A stretch of DNA of 64,000 bases, from the NCBI GenBank assembly GCA_947577185.1, contig CANPUE010000011.1:33174-97173 (forward strand). The letters are read 5' to 3'. The notes under the pieces are model-generated. The model was given only the letters and a program-made list of their open reading frames with translations. It had not been told where the DNA came from and ran no database searches. The stretch comes from an uncultured Lachnospiraceae bacterium (GTDB lineage Bacteria; Bacillota; Clostridia; Lachnospirales; Lachnospiraceae). Shown here one piece after another: positions 1-8,395 of this stretch; position 1 is the stretch's first letter, and every line of letters starts with the position of its first letter. Both the position numbers and the translations under genes were made by a program.

Positions 1-129
1 CATTATTTCAAGATCCATCGGGAAAACCATAATCTGGATCGGGCAAGGACGCAGTTTAAACTTGTCGCGGATATGGAAGAAAAATGGAATGAGATGGCGG
101 CGATCGTGGAAAGGGCGAGTGCACAGTAA
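1..129 (+). CDS. C-terminal end of an unidentified protein (partial)
   Basis: An open frame enters from the left edge and ends at TAA 127-129, leaving 42 residues. The tail is highly charged and probably helical (it includes the stretch VADMEEKWNEMAAIVERA). No family could be recognised from this fragment. It is probably real because the frame runs straight to a stop that is followed by a good hairpin terminator. The start and function lie outside the window. Confidence 0.5.
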   Translation, partial: HYFKIHRENHNLDRARTQFKLVADMEEKWNEMAAIVERASAQ

Positions 130-199
130 GTGCGATGATGTAAAAAAGAGACAGGGGGCTTTTGCTTCCTGAAACAGGAGCCGGCATCGGAAGAAATCA

Positions 200-257
200 T
201 CCCATGAAGATTCAGGAACTGATAAAAGCCTGAATTTCCATGGGATTTTCTTTGTTT
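200..257 (+). terminator. Rho-independent terminator
   Basis: A 17-nt left arm (200-216) pairs with 229-245 with a single mismatch across a 12-nt loop and is followed by the T-rich run TTTTCTTTGTTT. It ends transcription of the partial gene at 1-129 and abuts the stop of the convergent AraC-type gene. Confidence 0.8.
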
Positions 258-1026
258 AGATATCAGAGACTGTAAAATTATCACCATAATTATTTACGAC
301 ATAATTTTTTTCACGGTATTTTCCCGGAGTGATTCCCGTAAATTTTCTAAAAGCATATGTAAAAGCACTTTGTGAGGAATATCCAAGTGATGCAGAAATT
401 TCGAAATAACTTAAACTGCTGTATTTTAGCAGATTTTGCGCCGTATCCATTTTCGCGGCAGTAACATAAGCTTTAATCGTTTTTCCGGTTTCCTGTTTAA
501 ATAATTTTGACAGATAGGATACGTTTAGTTTTGCAAAATCAGCCAGTCCCTGAGCAGATAAGTCTGCATTCAGATCTTCATAAATATGATCGATACACTT
601 TCTGATATGAATTGAAATTATGTCGTCTTTTTTAATTTCACATATTCGTATGGCAAAATCCAAACACATATCTTCAAGGATAACCTGCAGATCATCACAT
701 GTAGCAGCTTTGTCCGATTTCTGACTGTAAATATCTGCTATCATATAAGCTTCATCATGCCCTAATCCGCTGCCCAGGCTCGACTCCGCAAGGAGTGTTG
801 CGATAATCACAAAATGATACTTCATGTTATTTAACTGATTTTCTGATAAGATTCTCATTTCCGTAGAGAGCTTTATCATTCCCGAAGAAATAAGATCTTT
901 CAGTTTTTCCAAATCACCACTGATTATTGCTTCAAATACAGTATCTTTTAAATAGTAAGTTTTTTTATGATATCCATGTACTTTTTGCAAATATAATTGC
1001 CGGTTAAGTTCTATTCTTATTTTCAT
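256..1026 (-). CDS. AraC-family transcriptional regulator
   Basis: A 256-residue predicted cytoplasmic DNA-binding protein. The C-terminal hundred residues carry the AraC double helix-turn-helix: a first HTH around LADFAKLNVSYLSKLFKQ and a second around FEISASLGYSSQSAF followed by the typical F-x-x-x-x-G-I-T-P-x-x-Y-R ending. The N-terminal 140 residues are a ligand or dimerisation part I cannot assign. ATG at 1026 is chosen over an upstream in-frame ATG at 1077 because AAAGGAG sits just before it. The gene is divergent from the MATE transporter at 1191, so it plausibly controls that exporter; this is inference from layout. Confidence 0.88.
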   Translation of the reverse strand: MKIRIELNRQLYLQKVHGYHKKTYYLKDTVFEAIISGDLEKLKDLISSGMIKLSTEMRILSENQLNNMKYHFVIIATLLAESSLGSGLGHDEAYMIADIYSQKSDKAATCDDLQVILEDMCLDFAIRICEIKKDDIISIHIRKCIDHIYEDLNADLSAQGLADFAKLNVSYLSKLFKQETGKTIKAYVTAAKMDTAQNLLKYSSLSYFEISASLGYSSQSAFTYAFRKFTGITPGKYREKNYVVNNYGDNFTVSDI

Positions 1027-1106
1027 AAGAGCTCCTTTGGAGAATAACAAATTATAAAATTCATAAAGCTGTATCATTTTAACTTTTCTTCAATTATGCC
1101 ATAAAT

Positions 1107-1136
1107 TTGATAGAAAAGCGAGTTTTTTGATATAAA
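1107..1136 (+). promoter_or_regulatory. Candidate promoter for the MATE gene
   Basis: TTGATA (1107-1112) and TATAAA (1131-1136) are separated by 18 bp and lie about 55 bp upstream of the MATE start, inside the divergent AraC/MATE intergenic region. The region is AT-rich, so chance matches are possible. Confidence 0.4.
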
Positions 1137-1190
1137 TACGACCTCATAAATGATAAAACGAAATAAAATCAGTTTGAGGACAGTGTAATC

Positions 1191-2498
1191 ATGAATAAAA
1201 TAGATTTCACCAAAGGTTCTATCACAAAGTCATTCTTAATGTTTTTCTTTCCGATGTTATTGACCAATATATTACAACAGGTATATTCATTTGCAGACAT
1301 GGTTATTATCGGGAAGGGATTGGGGGATCATTCTCTTGCCGCCGTCGGTAATTTTACAACAGTCTCGTTTTTTCTGACAGGGTTCATTATGGGTATAACA
1401 AATGGATTTTCTGTTAATATATCTCAGGCCTGTGGAAAAAAGGACTTTAGTAAGCTGAAAAAAATAATTGCTTCCTCTATCAGAACATCTGCTGTATTTG
1501 CGGTTCTTTTTTCAGCGGCGGGGTTATTACTTTTAAAACCTGTTTTACAGATCATGCAAACGGACGATGAACTTTTAAACGATTGTCTGGCTTATGGATA
1601 TATTATATTCAGCGGGTTGCTCATTACGGTAGCATACAATTTGCTTTCATCCATTTTAAGAGGAATCGGCGACAGCAAAACTCCCTTATTAGCGATAGGG
1701 GTTTCATCCGTATTCAATATAATATTGGATTTATTATTCATTTTTTTATTTCATTTTGGTGTTTCCGGACCGGCATATGCAACAATTATTTCACAATTAA
1801 TCTCTGTTATTATTTGTTATTTCAGATTACAAAGAATGAATGAACGAATGATTAACAGATGTGATTTCGTTTTCGACTTCAGATTGATAATGGATTTGTT
1901 GAAAAACGGCCTGCCAATGGCATTTATGAATTCAATTACTTCTGTAGGCTGCATATTTGTTCAAAGCTGCATAAATGGTTGTGGTGTTGTTTATACGTCA
2001 GCGTACTCTGCCTGTAATAAATACCTGAATTTTTTTATGCTGCCGGGAATCACCATTGGTTTTGCAATATCTTCCTTTTCAGGTCAGAATTTTGGTGGCC
2101 AGAAGTTTGAAAGAATTCGAAACGGTACAAAAGTTGCAGGCATAATGGCGGTTCTTTCAGCACTATTACTTGGAATGATATTGTTTTTCTTTTCGGATTT
2201 ACTGGCAAAATTGATGCTTACCGGACAGGAAGCTATTGATTATGCTACTATATTTCTAAAATTTTTAGCATTATTTATTGTTCTTTTGAATTTATTATTT
2301 GTTTTTCGCAGTTGTGTTCAGGGATTAGGGAAACCTGCGATACCTATGTGTTCTGGAATCATTGAAATGATTATTCGTATCCCTGCCATTTACTTTGGAT
2401 TACCTGTATTTGGATTTGCAGCAACTATATATGCAGAAGGTATGGCATGGATTGGAGCATTGGCACTTAATATGATTGCATATCTGCTTTTTTTATAA
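1191..2498 (+). CDS. MATE-family multidrug/cation efflux transporter
   Basis: A 435-residue polytopic membrane protein expected to export organic cations or drugs using an ion gradient. The N-terminus is characteristic of the family (KGSITKSFLMFFFPMLLTN followed by a helix ending in QQVYSFADMVIIG), and the sequence shows the two-fold MATE repeat with about 12 hydrophobic segments. It is slightly shorter than many MATE proteins (about 450) because it stops right after the last membrane helix at a T-rich stretch. The AraC-type gene transcribed away from it is its probable regulator. Substrate unknown. Confidence 0.9.
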   Translation: MNKIDFTKGSITKSFLMFFFPMLLTNILQQVYSFADMVIIGKGLGDHSLAAVGNFTTVSFFLTGFIMGITNGFSVNISQACGKKDFSKLKKIIASSIRTSAVFAVLFSAAGLLLLKPVLQIMQTDDELLNDCLAYGYIIFSGLLITVAYNLLSSILRGIGDSKTPLLAIGVSSVFNIILDLLFIFLFHFGVSGPAYATIISQLISVIICYFRLQRMNERMINRCDFVFDFRLIMDLLKNGLPMAFMNSITSVGCIFVQSCINGCGVVYTSAYSACNKYLNFFMLPGITIGFAISSFSGQNFGGQKFERIRNGTKVAGIMAVLSALLLGMILFFFSDLLAKLMLTGQEAIDYATIFLKFLALFIVLLNLLFVFRSCVQGLGKPAIPMCSGIIEMIIRIPAIYFGLPVFGFAATIYAEGMAWIGALALNMIAYLLFL

Positions 2499-2507
2499 AA
2501 CATAAAA

Positions 2508-2533
2508 AGGACAGATTAATAGGACAGATTAAT
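2508..2533 (+). repeat. Perfect 13-bp tandem duplication
   Basis: AGGACAGATTAAT occurs twice head to tail (2508-2520 and 2521-2533) just after the MATE stop, in the gap before the convergent GNAT gene. It reads as a replication-slippage duplication with no evident function. Confidence 0.8.
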
Positions 2534-2588
2534 ATGGTACTTTTACTTGTAAGTTTTGGTTCTCCAATCAGGCTGCAGCTGCTGTCTC

Positions 2589-3530
2589 CTATGCGTGGGC
2601 GAGAGAAGGAAACCGAAGCCTGTGCGTCTCTACCATCTTTAACGCCTCCCCTTTGACAAAAAGGGTGCAGTCCTCTTCGCGGTACAAAGCAGCCTGCCAG
2701 AGCGTCGTATCGGCCGGAGTGAAGCCGAGGCAGATCTCGCCTGCCGTCCCGCCTAAGAGACTGATGATGTCTTCTAAGGATTCCAGAGTACCGGAAAAAG
2801 CACCATGGAGGAGCAGCCGGTCTCTCTTCGATGCAGATGTTCTGAGCTCCACGGAATTTTCAACGGTTTTTATCATGGAATCATCGGCAATGGTTTCTTC
2901 GATATGTTCCATAATGACATAGGTGTCAGTTTCCTCGTGCCAAAAGACATTATCCCGCATGAATTTCGTCACGTAGAAAAAGACCAGTCCGGGGTTATCG
3001 ATCATATCGAACCGTCCGTGAAAAACGGTATGTTTCATGGCATTTTCCAGCTTTTTCCAGTCGGCGGGTGAATCCATCGGGACTCTTTGCAGCTGATTTT
3101 TGCCGGTGCCGGTTACTTTTCTCGTGTACTGGTATTCTTTTGCGGGCAGAAAGCCGAATCTGGGATAGAAGTCGAGAACGCTGTCGTTCGCAAACAGGTA
3201 GATGCCGTCGCATCTGCTCTCGAAGTCGGCGAGGATCTGCTGCAGGAGTCTGCGGCAGAGTCCTTTTTTCCGGTGAGAAACGTCGGTCATCACGGTTCCG
3301 AGCTGGAGAAAGTGTTTCACGCCGTCCGGCGTGCGGATATCCGTGTGATTCACAGAAACATTGGACAAAATACGTCCGTCTGCGGCGATCGAGTAAGGGC
3401 AGTAGGAATCGCTCCAGAAGCCGTTTTGATACCAGTCCTCGAAATCAAGGCCGAAGGTTTTGTGCGCCAGTTCATTAAAGGACGTGCGTAAAGCGTCGTT
3501 GTTTCGGTAATTTCTAATGATCTCGTACAT
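2589..3530 (-). CDS. GNAT-family N-acetyltransferase, Eis-like layout
   Basis: A 313-residue predicted acetyl-CoA-dependent acyltransferase. The N-terminal half has the GNAT core: a beta strand LQLGTVMTDVSHR, then the acetyl-CoA-binding turn RKKGLCRRLL, and a later DFYPRFGF segment typical of the fold. The C-terminal 150 residues resemble the extra domains seen in enhanced-intracellular-survival-type GNATs. I chose ATG 3530 because AAAGGAG precedes it; a longer in-frame start at 3572 lacks this. It stands alone, convergent with MATE and divergent from the deaminase at 3627. Acceptor substrate unknown. Confidence 0.83.
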   Translation of the reverse strand: MYEIIRNYRNNDALRTSFNELAHKTFGLDFEDWYQNGFWSDSYCPYSIAADGRILSNVSVNHTDIRTPDGVKHFLQLGTVMTDVSHRKKGLCRRLLQQILADFESRCDGIYLFANDSVLDFYPRFGFLPAKEYQYTRKVTGTGKNQLQRVPMDSPADWKKLENAMKHTVFHGRFDMIDNPGLVFFYVTKFMRDNVFWHEETDTYVIMEHIEETIADDSMIKTVENSVELRTSASKRDRLLLHGAFSGTLESLEDIISLLGGTAGEICLGFTPADTTLWQAALYREEDCTLFVKGEALKMVETHRLRFPSLAHA

Positions 3531-3626
3531 CGTGAGACTCCTTTCAGATGACATTGACAATCCTCCCCCCATTTGCTATCATGAATCACACGTGTATCGT
3601 CGAAGACGCGGGAAGGGAGATTGATC

Positions 3627-4115
3627 ATGGTAAAACCACAGGCAAATAAAAGAATATCCAAGAGTGACACGTATTTAAACTGTGCCGAGGCGTTTGCCTA
3701 CAGAAGTACCTGTATTAAGCGAAAATACGGCGCGGTCATCGTAAAAGATGATGCGGTTATTTCCACAGGTTATAACGGTTCCCCAAGAGGGTTGGAGAAC
3801 TGCTGTGATACCGGCGTCTGTCCGCGGATTCCCCGGAATATGCATCAGGGGGAAGGGTATGAGATCTGCCGTGCCATCCATGCGGAGGCCAACGCGCTGC
3901 TAAACTGTTCCAGAGAGCAGACGATGGGAGCTGACCTGTATCTGGCCGGCATCAATCCGCAGGACTGCTCCGTGCATAGAGCAAAGCCCTGTCCCCTGTG
4001 TGCCAGAATGATCATTCAGGCCGGGATCAGAAATGTTGTCATGCGGGTCGGAGAGGGGGCTGACAATTATGTGGTAATACCGGCAGAAGAACTGGAATGG
4101 TTTCACGAGCCATGA
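3627..4115 (+). CDS. dCMP/cytidine deaminase-family protein (ComEB-like)
   Basis: A 162-residue zinc-dependent deaminase, expected to convert dCMP to dUMP or act on a related nucleotide. The catalytic HAE motif is at residues 85-87 and the zinc ligands CPLC at 122-125, in the spacing usual for the family. An extra cysteine/histidine-rich loop (CCDTGVC, then NMHQ) lies before HAE, as in dCMP deaminases that bind a second zinc. ATG 3627 is preferred to an in-frame TTG at 3621 because of the GAAGGGAG ribosome binding site. Its 3' end overlaps the convergent EAL gene by 13 bp. Confidence 0.88.
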   Translation: MVKPQANKRISKSDTYLNCAEAFAYRSTCIKRKYGAVIVKDDAVISTGYNGSPRGLENCCDTGVCPRIPRNMHQGEGYEICRAIHAEANALLNCSREQTMGADLYLAGINPQDCSVHRAKPCPLCARMIIQAGIRNVVMRVGEGADNYVVIPAEELEWFHEP

Positions 4116-5866
4116 TTGTGTGAACGCAACAGTTCAAAAAACGCATCTTCCGGCATCGGTCTGGCATAATAATAGCCCTGTACCTGATCACAGCCGATAC
4201 TTTGCAGAAGATCGATCTGTTCTTTTGTCTCAACGCCCTCTGCCAGAAGTCCAAGATGCAGCTTTCGGGCCATCGAGACGACTTGTTCGAGGATCAGCCG
4301 TCCTTTTTCGGACACCATCATATTTTCTATAAATTTCCGGTCAAGCTTTATGACATCGAAAGGGGTTTCCAGAAGGATATTCAGGGAAGAATAGCCGCTT
4401 CCGAAGTCATCCATCAACAACATAAAACCTTCTTCTTTCAACTGCAGGGCTTTTCTGCTCACCTGCTGGTTGTCGGCCGTCTCTGTGATCTCCAGTTCCA
4501 GGAGTGTCTTTGGGATTTCATTTTGCCCGATCAGGTCGTCCAGTACCTGAATACATTCGTTATCGCGCAGATGAATGCGGGATACGTTTACAGAAACCGG
4601 ACAGACTTTAAGACCGGCGTCTATACATTTTTTAATAAACTGACAGGCTCTTTCCCAAATGTAGTAATCTACTTTCTGGATAAAGCCGTTTTCTTCAATG
4701 ATTGGAATGAACTGGTCGGGATAGATCATGCCGCGGTCGGGATGTTTCCATCTTACCAGCGCTTCGGCACCGATGATCTCGTTTCTGGAGATGCTGTATT
4801 TGGGCTGCAGATACATCATAAACTGATTTTCTGTAATGGCGGTCTGCATGTTTTCTTCGATAAATTTTCTGTTGTAGAGGGAGTCCTTAAACTGTTTTTT
4901 ATAAAATAAAATATGGGTCAGAACATTGTCTTTGGCGGCTCTTCTGGCCATGGCGGCTCTGTCTTCCATCTGCCGTATTTCCATACTCCGGTCTTCTGCC
5001 GTATAGACTCCGTAGGTGACCTGCAATTTGATCCCCTTAAACAGGTTGATCTGGCCGTCAAGTTTTTCGATAAAATCGATCAGTTCTTCTTCATTCTCAT
5101 ATTCCATAACGACCATGAATACGTCGCCGCGAAGGTTGACATAATGTTGATCGGGCAGACAGAGTTCTGACAGCCGGCCGATGATAAAATCCAGGATCTC
5201 ATCGCCGAACCGTTCCCCGTAAGAATCGTTGATGATCTTAAACTTGCAGATATCAAACTGGATAAAACCGAGTTTTCCGGTTGTGGAATGCAGGAGGTTG
5301 TTGACGTTTCTCCGGAACCGTTTCAGACTGGCAACGCGTCTGAGCACGCTCTGCATCTCATCATTTTGCGGGATATCTTCGGGCGCGAGTGTACTTTCTG
5401 TGATGTCCTTTAAGTAGTCTGAGAGCATTTCTTCGAGAATCTCAATGCTGATATGGATGGCGCGGGGGCATTTTTTCAAGATCAGGCCCTCTTTGCGGAT
5501 GATGGCCATTTCTTCCGGTATGGAGATATCCTGTCCGAGGATATCACGGCAGTTAACCGCACCGCCTGTCCGCTCCGTAAAAAGGCGTATGAATTCGGCG
5601 GTCTTCTGGTTGCCGTATACTTCCAGGTCTCTGTCCTGCGTATCATAGAAGCCAAACGACAGGCCGAGAACTAACAGGGAAGCCGTGATACAGCCGCACA
5701 CCCCGCCCTGCCGCATGCCGCCCCCGAAGCAGGTGCTGATCTTAAAGGCTGTTTTCAGGTCCAGACCAAAGTCTTCCGCAAATGCGCCAAATAGTGCCTG
5801 TGAGCAGTGATACTGTTGATGTAATAACTGGTCTGCTTTTTCTTTGTGTGTCATGTGATACTCCAT
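4103..5866 (-). CDS. C_GCAxxG_C_C redox domain + GGDEF-like + EAL fusion protein
   Basis: A 587-residue protein joining three modules. Residues 20-135 resemble the C_GCAxxG_C_C family, with cysteines in CSQALFGAFA and CFGGGMRQGGVCGC. Residues about 195-305 form a GGDEF fold, but the signature is LRGDVF in place of GGDEF, so cyclase activity is unlikely. Residues about 340-580 form a canonical EAL domain (AEALVRWKHPDRG, LLMDDFGSGYSSL, QGYYYARPMP), expected to hydrolyse cyclic di-GMP. No membrane segment precedes the catalytic part. An alternative ATG four codons downstream has a GGAGT site. The fusion suggests that a redox or metal cue controls c-di-GMP breakdown; that is inference. Confidence 0.85.
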   Translation of the reverse strand: MEYHMTHKEKADQLLHQQYHCSQALFGAFAEDFGLDLKTAFKISTCFGGGMRQGGVCGCITASLLVLGLSFGFYDTQDRDLEVYGNQKTAEFIRLFTERTGGAVNCRDILGQDISIPEEMAIIRKEGLILKKCPRAIHISIEILEEMLSDYLKDITESTLAPEDIPQNDEMQSVLRRVASLKRFRRNVNNLLHSTTGKLGFIQFDICKFKIINDSYGERFGDEILDFIIGRLSELCLPDQHYVNLRGDVFMVVMEYENEEELIDFIEKLDGQINLFKGIKLQVTYGVYTAEDRSMEIRQMEDRAAMARRAAKDNVLTHILFYKKQFKDSLYNRKFIEENMQTAITENQFMMYLQPKYSISRNEIIGAEALVRWKHPDRGMIYPDQFIPIIEENGFIQKVDYYIWERACQFIKKCIDAGLKVCPVSVNVSRIHLRDNECIQVLDDLIGQNEIPKTLLELEITETADNQQVSRKALQLKEEGFMLLMDDFGSGYSSLNILLETPFDVIKLDRKFIENMMVSEKGRLILEQVVSMARKLHLGLLAEGVETKEQIDLLQSIGCDQVQGYYYARPMPEDAFFELLRSHNHGS

Positions 5867-5930
5867 TTTCTTTCTCTATCTGGCTGTGATAACAATATCC
5901 TAACATAGAAAAAGGAACTTGTGAAGCCTG

Positions 5931-5959
5931 TTGCGGGGACTGCGCCGATACGTTATAAT
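5931..5959 (+). promoter_or_regulatory. Sigma-A-type promoter of the two-component/ABC cassette
   Basis: TTGCGG (5931-5936) and a perfect TATAAT (5954-5959) are spaced by exactly 17 bp and lie 34 bp before the response regulator start. Confidence 0.75.
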
Positions 5960-5992
5960 TTTAGCGAATGCGTCGGATAAGGGGGAGCTTTT

Positions 5993-6679
5993 ATGGCGAA
6001 AATTTTGGTAGTGGAAGACGATTTGACTCTGAGTGCGGGACTGTGTTTTGAACTGGACAGCAGCGGATATCTGAGCATTGCGGCTTACAGCTGTCAGAAG
6101 GTGAGAGCGCTCTTACAGGATACCGTGTTTGATCTGGCTATCCTGGATGTGAACCTTCCGGACGGGAACGGGTTTGATCTGTGCCGGGAGATCAGAGGCC
6201 GTCTGCCGGGCGTTCCGGTTATTTTTCTGACGGCCAACGACCTGGAAGAAGATGTTCTGCGGGGATATGCGCTCGGTGCGGATGACTATGTCACGAAGCC
6301 GTTTTCCGTGCGGGTCCTGTTACAGCGGATCGAGGTTGCACTGCGCCGCAGCGCGCCTGCCTCTGCGTCAGGAGATCGTTATGACGACGGGTTTTTACGG
6401 CTCGATCTGGTCGCGCTGACTGCGGTCAAAGACGGGGAAAACCTGTCGCTTACACCGAATGAGTACAAACTGCTGCGGCTTTTGACTGCCAATGCAGGGA
6501 AGATTCTGACGAGAAAACTGCTGCTTGAGAAGCTCTGGGACTGTGATGAGAATTTTATCGATGATCATACGTTAACTGTGACGATGAATCGTCTGCGTGT
6601 AAAGATCGAAGCGCAGGACCGGGCGTATATCAGGACAGTGCGGGGAATGGGGTATGTCTGGACGGGGGTGCCTTTATGA
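5993..6679 (+). CDS. OmpR-family response regulator
   Basis: A 228-residue receiver plus winged-helix regulator. Receiver landmarks are the acidic pair EDD at 8-10, the phospho-acceptor D52 in LAILDVNLPDG, and K102 in DDYVTKPF. The C-terminal winged helix contains LTPNEYKLLRLL and DDHTLTVTMNRLR. Its stop overlaps the kinase start by 4 bp, so the two are translationally coupled. Its probable targets include the repeats ahead of the permease at 8396; this is inference. Confidence 0.93.
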   Translation: MAKILVVEDDLTLSAGLCFELDSSGYLSIAAYSCQKVRALLQDTVFDLAILDVNLPDGNGFDLCREIRGRLPGVPVIFLTANDLEEDVLRGYALGADDYVTKPFSVRVLLQRIEVALRRSAPASASGDRYDDGFLRLDLVALTAVKDGENLSLTPNEYKLLRLLTANAGKILTRKLLLEKLWDCDENFIDDHTLTVTMNRLRVKIEAQDRAYIRTVRGMGYVWTGVPL

Positions 6680-7587
6680 GAAAATTCCGGCGTTTTTGTA
6701 AGAGGGAATCTGATCTGGCGAATGAGATCTGTGAGACGATAGAGGCGCTGATGCGCGGGGAGGAGCCGGGGAACTATCATCCTTATGAGGATACACAGTT
6801 AGCGAAAGTGCAGACCAGACTGATGCAGTATCACAGGATCGTCCGGGAGAGCGAGCAGCAAAACAGAGCGGACAGGCAGAGGCTGCAGGAACTTTTGAGT
6901 GACATTTCTCATCAGGTGAAGACACCGCTTGCCAATATCAGAATGTTTATGAATATTTTGCAGGAGCGTGAACTGCCTGTGCAGAAACAGCGGGAATTTC
7001 TTTCCACCATGAACGGGCAGGTGGATAAACTGGACTTTCTGATGTATTCTCTGATTAAGATGTCGCGTCTGGAAAGCGGTACCTTTGCTGTGAATATGGA
7101 AGAACAGACCGTGTATGAGACGATCGCGGAGGCGCTTAACGGTGTCTTTGCCAAAGCACAGATGAAAAACATTCAGATTGAAGCGCAGTGCGATACGGAT
7201 CTCACGGCGTATCATGATCCCAGATGGACGGCGGAGGCGCTTGGAAACATTCTGGATAATGCGGTCAAATATACGCCGGAGGGCGGACAGATCCGCATCA
7301 GGGCCCTGCCGTGGCAGCTCTATACGCGGATCGAGATAGAAGATACGGGGATCGGTATCCGTGAGGAACATTATCACGATGTGTTCAAACGTTTCTACCG
7401 ATCGCAGGAAAACGCGGGAGAGGAAGGCATCGGACTGGGGCTCTATCTGGCGCGCTGTATTGTCTCCAGACAGGAAGGCTATATCAGCGTCAGATCACAG
7501 GTTGGAAAAGGGACGGTGTTTTCTGTCTTTCTCGTCGCACATGGCGCGGGCAGAAACCGCCGGATGGATCAGGAGGCACTGTTTTAA
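6676..7587 (+). CDS. Sensor histidine kinase without membrane segments
   Basis: A 303-residue kinase with a HisKA domain (phospho-acceptor H79 in LLSDISHQVKTPLANI) and an ATPase domain with N box LGNILDNAVKYT, G1 EDTGIGI and G2 EGIGLGLYLAR. The 70 residues before the histidine are charged and helical, and no hydrophobic stretch long enough to span a membrane is seen. It is therefore predicted to be cytosolic, unlike usual BceS or VanS kinases, and may take its input from the neighbouring ABC permease. It overlaps the genes on both sides by 1-4 bp. Confidence 0.9.
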   Translation: MRKFRRFCKRESDLANEICETIEALMRGEEPGNYHPYEDTQLAKVQTRLMQYHRIVRESEQQNRADRQRLQELLSDISHQVKTPLANIRMFMNILQERELPVQKQREFLSTMNGQVDKLDFLMYSLIKMSRLESGTFAVNMEEQTVYETIAEALNGVFAKAQMKNIQIEAQCDTDLTAYHDPRWTAEALGNILDNAVKYTPEGGQIRIRALPWQLYTRIEIEDTGIGIREEHYHDVFKRFYRSQENAGEEGIGLGLYLARCIVSRQEGYISVRSQVGKGTVFSVFLVAHGAGRNRRMDQEALF

Positions 7588-8261
7588 TGGACATCGTTAC
7601 AGCCAGACAGCTAAAGAAATATTACAGAGAGGGGAAGCATGTCGTGAAAGCGCTTGACGGACTTGATCTGACGGTACAAAGAGGAAAATTCACGGCGGTC
7701 ATCGGGAATTCCGGGTCGGGAAAGACGACCCTTCTGCATGTGATAGGAGGATTATGTAAACCGACAGAGGGCGAGATACTGGTCGGCGGCATGGCGCTTT
7801 CAGCGCTTACGGAAGAAGAGCTGACGGTCTTCAGGCGCAGGAGGATTGGCTTTGTATTTCAGGAGGATTCGCTTGTCCCGGAACTGACGGTGCTGGAAAA
7901 TATTTTGATTCCGCTGGCAATGGACGATGCCAGGCCGGATGAACGCTTTCTGAAGGGGATTTTTTCTTTTCTGGGACTGGAGGGAAAAGAAAACGCATTT
8001 CCGGATATGCTGTCGGGGGGACAGAAACAGCGTGCGGCCATTGCCCGGGCGCTGATCACCAAACCGGACATCATTCTGGCGGATGAGGCAACGGGGAGTC
8101 TTGATGGAAAGAACGCGCAGAATGTGGCGCAGCTGTTGAAGCGGTCCGTCGACTGCTTTCATCAGACGCTGCTCTTTGCGACGCATAACAGAGAGATTGC
8201 GCAGCTGGCCGATGCCGTGATCTGTCTGCGGGACGGACAGGTATGCCCTGAGATTTCCTGA
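7587..8261 (+). CDS. ABC transporter ATPase (MacB/LolD type), first copy
   Basis: A 224-residue nucleotide-binding subunit with Walker A GNSGSGKT (residues 40-47), signature LSGGQKQR (142-149) and Walker B ILADEATG. This family energises FtsX-type permeases that move peptides or lipids without classical import. It overlaps the kinase by one base. It is similar to the second ATPase at 11088, and the two flank the permease, so they may form a heterodimer or serve alternative states. Confidence 0.92.
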   Translation: MDIVTARQLKKYYREGKHVVKALDGLDLTVQRGKFTAVIGNSGSGKTTLLHVIGGLCKPTEGEILVGGMALSALTEEELTVFRRRRIGFVFQEDSLVPELTVLENILIPLAMDDARPDERFLKGIFSFLGLEGKENAFPDMLSGGQKQRAAIARALITKPDIILADEATGSLDGKNAQNVAQLLKRSVDCFHQTLLFATHNREIAQLADAVICLRDGQVCPEIS

Positions 8262-8299
8262 CAGAGCGTTCTGTCTGTGCCGGACTCACATAAGGTACA

Positions 8300-8358
8300 A
8301 AACTGTAACAAAACTGTAACATGACTGTGCCGTTGCTGTAACGCCCGCGTGCTATGAT
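8300..8358 (+). promoter_or_regulatory. Operator-like TGTAAC repeats and -10 element
   Basis: AAACTGTAAC occurs at 8300-8309 and 8311-8320, one helical turn apart, and GCTGTAAC follows at 8335-8342. A -10-like TATGAT (8353-8358) lies downstream, but the expected -35 position is poor, as in activator-dependent promoters. The block sits in the 134-bp gap between the first ATPase and the permease and is a plausible binding site for the regulator at 5993. Confidence 0.55.
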
Positions 8359-8395
8359 AGAGGCAGACAGCAGGAGTGAAGGAGGAGATCATGTT

